64,000 nucleotides of DNA from Atkinsonella hypoxylon (Eukaryota > Ascomycota > Sordariomycetes > Hypocreales > Clavicipitaceae): NCBI GenBank assembly GCA_000729835.1, contig JFHB01000077.1, positions 1 to 64,000 of the forward strand, written 5' to 3'. Each line of letters begins with the position of its first letter. The first letter of the stretch is position 1. The notes below the pieces were generated by a model. The model did not search any database. It was not told where the DNA came from and worked only from the letters and a program-made list of their open reading frames with translations. Positions 58,238 to 64,000 of the stretch are shown here, in pieces. Made by a program: the position numbers and the translations under genes.

Positions 58238-61200
58238 CTAAGATAACTCTCCTGCGCTCCTGATTGGCCAAGCTGAGACATTGAATTGCCTGAGCCGACG
58301 TCAAAGAGGACTGAATTGCCATGGGATGCAGCATAAACGTCTGCGCACAGATTGGCGCTTTTGTTTCATCTTACTGCGTCTCTGCTCGTCAGCACACGGG
58401 GTCATCCAGGGGTTTATGTCATTGGCTGGGACTAGCAGCAGTAAATGAAGACAAAAGCACATATTTCTTGTCCTTGTACGGAATACGGAATACGGAATAC
58501 GGAATAAAAGGGAGACAAAACAAAATGCAGTCTTGTATTTCAGGTGGGCTTGCAGCAGTAATCGGCAATTGCAATATCCTGCCTGCCTCGAGAGAAGACG
58601 GGCCAGTCTATTCCGTAGCTAGCTATTATTGCCGGCAGCAGCGTGTGGTCCCGAACAACAGAACGGTCCAGGAACTTATAACGCCAAGACGGGATAAGTT
58701 GGAATCCAAGATGACGCAAGCAAATAGCGCATGCATGCTGTACTTCTTTTCTATGCCGCCCTGATGGTATTTTCTGAGCAGGGTCGTGGCTAACCTTGCA
58801 GCGAAATAGAATCAGATATAACTACTCCTCGTTCTTTCTCGCATTAAACTGACGCGGAGCTGTAGTAGAGCGATCCCAGGGATGGGAAGCACACCGTACA
58901 TCCGCTTGTTGATCAATGGTACAAATACAAGAGACTCTACGGAATAAGTACGCGGTAAAGGGCGGCGGGTGATGACGGTGCATACACAAATGTAGCTTAA
59001 AACAAGGAGCGAAGGGAACTTAACTTGTAAGGGTAGGTTACCATCTGGTTACGACCCATCGATGACTGTCAAGAAGACTCAACTATTTTTAGTTTTAGTA
59101 CTCGTTACTGATAAAGTATAAAACTGCGCCGTGTACCGAATAGATCCTAACGCATGCGGGGGAAAAGACAGACCCGTTTGAATATGAGACAGCGACTCTG
59201 CCAGCCATGGTTTGGTTTAGAGGCATGCGGGCGACAGAAAATTCATGACGAGTCGCGCAGTCCGTTGGACTGTCTCCATGTACCTCATTAGGATTGACCC
59301 GTCATGTCTTGCCTTCGCACGGGCAACAAGGGATAACATAGACCAGAAGTGGCGCGAACGGCAAGTGGGTAATAGTTAGTTACGTCGTAGTATGACAACT
59401 GGCAGGCGCGATGGGCCCAGTGACAGGGGTCTTTTTTTTGCGGGTCTCGCAAAGGCGAAAAGACTGAAGATATTGTTAATTTCTTTTTTTTTTTTTCTTT
59501 TTTTTTTGGGTCATCCGGCGTCCTCGCATCCTCATCTGGAGAATGTGGCCGAGTTCCTGGCCGATTGAGAACAGAGACATGCAGACTAATTTGTAGTCAA
59601 TGTCAATGTCGTCAGGACACAAGTTGCGGTATGCCCAACGCAACCTGTTCTGGCAGAGCACGAACGATCCAGGCTAACTAATTACAGCGACAGCAATGGC
59701 ATATGAATAGATGCCGGTGAAAGTAAGGCCAGGTTGTGAAGTGCCGTTACCGTGACAGGCGGGCCATCGCATTGGATTTTGGCTGGCCGGGTGGACTCAA
59801 TTGGGATGCAGATGCAGAGTACTCCGCACACGACAATTACTCGACACTTACGGATACACAAGTACGAAGTACATATACTTCTTCCTAGCTTCAGTCGCAT
59901 TGTTGTGGAAGAAGCTCCATCTGATGGGAGAAAAGACAACTGAGACACGGCGACGGGTTCGGCCATTGCATCTAGAGCTTCTAGTATTAGACGGCCTTCT
60001 ACGGAATACACAGCCGGCATTGGGAGCAGGATCAAGTCCGGGGAAGGAGATTTGGACCGAAAATGGCAGATTGTCTGGACATGGCGCCCTCGCTAATAGC
60101 GGTGCGCGTGGCCACACTGTTCAGATTAATCTCTCAGCGCCGATTGGGGATGGTCACATCATTACAAGACAAGCAACGCAGCGTGCTACTGACCAAGGAG
60201 TGACAGATATAGTTCTTGTCAGTCACTTATGACGATGCATGCCGGGTACGCATTCAGCAGCCCGGGCGTTTCACCTTTTTTTTTCTAATCTATGTCGCGC
60301 ACGGGTCACACATGCTGGCTGCAGTGTCACCACCCGCACCAAAATGTCTGCATGTGGTATGTAGGAATGTATGTTTGGTCTTGGCCCCGAGTGTCCCGAG
60401 TCCTGACGGCTGGCAGTCCTGCAATAATAACACTGACCAAAGAGTTGACCAGTAGTTATTCTTGAACCAGACAGTGAAAAGGGACTGCTAATAGTTAGTT
60501 AATGCATAGCACTTAGTCGGGATGCATGTTTGTGTCGGAAGCTCAGACCATCTAATGTCTAATGTTGGCCAAGAGCTAGCTAGCCGGATCTTGATCCGGA
60601 CGGACGAAGTTGTAGAATCCCTTGACATTGACGCTGTGTGCCTGAAGGATACTTGCGGGGTACTGGCCAGATACTAGGCACGCGGATAATATTCGTCTGC
60701 CTGCATTGCAAGGACAGGACAGGAAGGCGTGTAGAACGGCGGGCTCTATCTAATACAGCGACTTTTAGTACGGAATATTATTCATTTTATCAGATAGTTT
60801 AGATACGTTTGGCTCCGCCTCGGCTCGAGCTAACCGGCACAGGGTGGTCCGCAGCTGGGCCAGCCGGCCCACACTCCGTTTCTTGACTTACCTACGGAGT
60901 AGGTACCTAGATTAGGTTAGGTAGGTACCTTAGGTAGGTACCTAGATACTTAGCACTTTTACCCCTGGGCCCCAACCCTTGCTCTTGCTGGGTCTCATTC
61001 CAATCAATCCAGTCACTTTCGCACAATTCACAATCCGGATTAGGTACCTCAAATCACGCAAAACAGGCTGTCAGTAATATCAGCAGTACAGTACGTATAG
61101 TACCGTACTTACGGAGTACTAGGTATGTACCAGACTCTTATCTCGCCTCATTCGATTGGCCAATCTACCCTTCTGCGACCTCGCTGCTGCCTCCATCTAC

Positions 61201-61270
61201 CAATCCTGAACATATGAACCGTATTCCACGTTAGATTAATATTACAACCAAAGTTCACAACACAGCTAGC
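58238..61270. other. Three-kilobase gene-free region
   Basis: Apart from possible 5' exons of the preceding minus-strand gene, nothing coding is supported. Notable are the TACGGAA tandem (58477-58504), a broken T-tract (59480-59507), TACGGAGTA/TACGGAATA motifs (59816, 60001, 60769, 60893, 61110) and a GTACCTAGG cluster (60901-60950). The overlapping ORFs at 59682-60235 conflict on both strands. Confidence 0.4.
58477..58504. repeat. Tandem repeat (TACGGAA)4
   Basis: Four exact 7-bp copies of TACGGAA in intergenic DNA. The unit is related to the dispersed TACGGAGTA/TACGGAATA motif found in other spacers of this window. Confidence 0.95.
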
Positions 61271-62360
61271 CATTTGCCGTCATCTTTACTCCGCTGTTTG
61301 CGCTGCTGCGCTTGCCGTTGCTCTCCCGAGTCTATCTCTCTCTCCCTTACTGGCCCCTCCCTTCTTACCTCCTCCCCTTCTTCTTCCCCTTCTTGCCCCC
61401 GCCTCCTCCTCGCTCAACTCGTTCCTCGTTCCACCCGCACCCGCGTCATTTGGTCCTGGGCCCTTCTCGTGATGCCGTTGCCGTTTTGGCCTAATCTTAA
61501 TAAGCACCACCCTTCAACTCACACTGCCTCAACTCTCCTCTTGCAAGCACATCGCCATCCTCTTGCCTCGTGCAGATTATCGCATTTCGCCCTGCGCCTC
61601 GATTCGCTGCCTCGCGCCCTAACACCGCTTGCTCTCGCGCGCATGCAGCCGGAGCAGAGCTTTCGCCGTTCCAATTAGTTAGTCCGTGGTCCACCATCGA
61701 CCCAGCACACCGACGATCGCGACCGAACAAACCTTAATCCTCTATCCGTATCAAATCTCGCGTAATCGAGCCGAATCAAAGAAAAAAAAAACCAAGTCGA
61801 ATCCGTTGCATTGTCCGAGCCAGCGAATTCCAATCACCCTCCTACTGCTACTCAACATTACCCGGCAATCAACTGTATCCTTTCCTCGGCCTAGACTCTC
61901 TCAATTTGCTGCGATCCAGGTTGTTGTGCATTCGGTCTACTGCATCGGCCCACAGACTGTGTTTTCTGCGTCTCGTCTCCGTTCCGCAGATCGCTGTCCA
62001 CATCTCTCACCAATACCGCCGCCGCTATTTTCAACTTCTACAGCTGAACCGAACCAAAGTAGCCTTCTGAGGCAGTGTTCTGTTCCTACCAGCTTGGCTT
62101 GTGTTGTCGCTGTCGCGTACTGTCCACTGGTTTGCTGGTTAACGCACCCACTTCACCCAGCCGTCTCAAACTCGTGTTGCACCTGTTTCATTCTCCTCGC
62201 TCTTTCACATTTGCAGATCCAACCATCCAGGATTCAATAATTGAGGCCTTTGCCTCGCATTCGCGATCCCGTGAGAAACGCTACACCTGAGGGACAACCA
62301 GGCTCAACCAAGCTGTCGCCCTTCGTGTCAACGGTGCGCTGCCACGCATTGCATCACGTC
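61271..62360 (+). promoter_or_regulatory. Long C/T-rich leader of the RasGAP gene
   Basis: This stretch is strongly pyrimidine-rich on the plus strand, with serine/proline/leucine-rich translations in all frames, as usual for long fungal 5' leaders. Frames at 61274-61678 and 61686-62240 have ATGs but no family resemblance. A 5'-UTR intron is possible but was not fixed. Confidence 0.5.
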
Positions 62361-64000
62361 ATGCCTACCATGCTTCAAACTCCATCCAGGGCATCAACGG
62401 CTTCATCCTCATCTATTCAACCCTTATCACGCCAAAACACAATGTCCTCATACGATGGCTCGCGCTCTGCGCGCCAGTCAAAGCGTTACTCCATGTCTGC
62501 CTTGTACATGTCTATGTCGGCCAACGAAGGAGAAATGCAAATTGAGGACGACCTCGCAAAAGGTACGTGAGAATCCCCACTTGATCTTTGCCACCATTCG
62601 GCTTTGACTTGTTGTGCCCGAGAATATGATAATCAGCCATGATGGGCTGGTCTGTTTGGGAACTGACATGGTACTACAGCCCAGAAAGTCTTGCGGGACC
62701 TCAAAACCAAAATCTCGTCACAATCTAAAAAGAACTTCGTACTCGAAAAGGATGTGCGTTATCTAGATTCAAGAATTGCCCTTCTCATTCAGAATCGGAT
62801 GGCTCTTGAAGAGGTGAGTTTTCGTCAAAGCGTTCTAGCTGCACATGGCGTTTACGGGGTGCGCTAATCTTCCCTGCAGCAAAATGAAGTTGCAAGTCAT
62901 CTTGAGGATGCGATCGAAGTTGAAGGAGGGGTGTTTCCGAACGACGACAAGACTCAGACGTATGGAAACCTGCTATTTCTCTTGCAATCAGAGCCGAGGC
63001 ACATCGCGCACCTATGCAGACTCGTTTCCATGGCCGAGATAGATTCACTACTACAGACAGTCATGTTCACTATCTATGGAAATCAGTATGAAAGTCGTGA
63101 GGAGCATTTGCTTCTGACCATGTTTCAGGTAAGTAATATATGTACAAAATGATATGTGGTTTATTGGTGATCAGTCGTGATATTGTTGTTCCGAGACTAG
63201 TCGGGCTGACTTAGGCTCTTCAGTCGGTTCTTACATATCAATTCGACCATACCGCCGATTATTCATCCTTGCTTCGAGCAAATACCCCCGTATCTCGAAT
63301 GATGACGACGTATACCCGACGAGGTCCGGGTCAAAGTTTCCTGAAGACCGTGCTGGCGGACCGAATCAATAGCCTCATTGAACTCAAGAATCTGGATCTG
63401 GAGATCAATCCTCTCAAGGTTTATGAACGCATGGTGGAGCAGATTGAGGAGGACACTGGCACTCTTCCGGCCGAGTACCCGAAAGGCATCACCGCCGAAG
63501 AGGCTGCCGAAAACCCCAAGGTTCAAGCCATCATCGAGCCGCGGCTTACCATGCTGACTGAATTTGCCAATGGATTTTTGAGCACCATCATCGAGGGTCT
63601 TGAGGAAGCTCCATATGGTATCCGGTGGATTTGCAAGCAAATCAGAAGCTTGACAAAGCGCAAGTATCCTGATGCGAACGATCAAGTCATTTGCACATTG
63701 ATTGGGGGCTTTTTCTTCTTGCGCTTCATTAATCCCGCGATCGTGACACCGAAATCTTACATGCTGATCGACGGAACTCCCGCTGAGCGACCACGACGTA
63801 CCTTGACACTCATCGCCAAGATGCTACAAAACCTGGCTAACAAGCCCTCATATGCCAAAGAGCCGTACATGGCCAAACTTCAGCCTTTTATTCACCAAAA
63901 TAAGGACAGAATCAACAAGTTCATGCTTGATCTTTGTGAAGTGAGTGACTTCTACGAGAGTTTGGAGATGGACAACTATGTAGCCCTCTCCAAAAAGGAT
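62361..64000 (+). CDS. IQGAP-like RasGAP (Gap1/Sar1 type), truncated by the window end
   Basis: Four exons are visible: 62361-62562, 62680-62813, 62880-63128 and 63224 to the window end; 480 codons so far in one frame. The protein should stimulate GTP hydrolysis by Ras. A serine-rich N-terminus (SRASTASSSS, RSARQSKRYSM) is followed by a short coiled region (KAQKVLRDLKTKISSQSKK). The RasGAP domain starts near YGNLLFLLQSEPRHIAHLCR. It contains FLKTVLADRINSLIE, with the arginine of ADRINS at a position where other RasGAPs carry theirs, and the family signature FFFLRFINPAIVTP. It resembles the fission yeast Gap1/Sar1 group more than yeast Ira proteins, as the domain is near the N-terminus. Start: 62361 (MPTMLQTPSR), or the ATG three codons on. 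The C-terminal RasGAP_C part should lie beyond the window. Confidence 0.92.

Noticed and set aside
59682..60235. Overlapping ORFs on both strands in the 58-61 kb spacer
   Set aside because: Frames conflict, no domain is seen, and no splice pattern gives a coherent protein.

Overview
This window is nuclear DNA of a filamentous ascomycete, most likely a Sordariomycete and probably of the order Hypocreales. The evidence is gene-dense, intron-poor coding of roughly 50% GC; many introns of about 45-120 nt with GTAAGT/GTACGT-type donors and CTAAC/CTGAC-like branch sites; Zn2Cys6 regulators; and fungal-only families such as a secreted manganese lipoxygenase and a long HMG-CoA reductase. The order-level placement is inferred from protein resemblance; no search was run.

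Layout, left to right. A four-helix MARVEL-like membrane protein (649-1293) is followed by an in-frame open extension to 1764. Two Zn2Cys6 regulators follow (3056-4909 and 5501-7751). The second sits beside a small tryptophan-catabolism island: kynureninase (8237-9754, minus) and indoleamine 2,3-dioxygenase (10729-12060, plus) are transcribed divergently from a 974-bp shared promoter. After a small cysteine-rich secreted protein (12836-13453) comes about 4 kb without genes that contains an intact-looking MITE (16287-16614, 20-bp perfect terminal inverted repeats, 9-bp target duplication). Then come a secreted manganese lipoxygenase (17449-19422), a citrate synthase without a mitochondrial leader (20068-21640), an EVE-domain protein with an 18-nt microexon (23709-24833), and a homologue of the 2-oxoglutarate-dependent ethylene-forming enzyme with a mitochondrial-like leader (27194-28588).

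The right half is mostly housekeeping: HMG-CoA reductase (30245-34050), a BAHD-type acyltransferase (36421-38069), a Sro7/tomosyn/Lgl WD protein of exocytosis (38197-41308, minus), an oxysterol-binding protein of Kes1/Osh4 size (43249-45086), Mam33/p32 (45779-46749, minus), Tma16 (47420-48144, minus), exonuclease 1 (49956-52353), an Ariadne-type RBR ubiquitin ligase (53321-55082, minus), a mitochondrial peroxiredoxin-5 (56096-56909, minus), an unrecognised multi-exon gene (57769-58237, minus, 5' end unresolved) and the first 1.6 kb of an IQGAP-like RasGAP (62361 to the window end).

The only convincing functional grouping is regulator + kynureninase + IDO, which would together route tryptophan to kynurenine/anthranilate or to NAD precursors. 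The most unusual single genes are the ethylene-forming-enzyme homologue and the MARVEL gene with its in-frame downstream extension. Intron positions were worked out by hand from splice signals, reading-frame phase and family resemblance; in every multi-exon model with a complete 5' end the exon lengths sum to a multiple of three. No tRNA, rRNA, CRISPR or intact autonomous transposon was seen.
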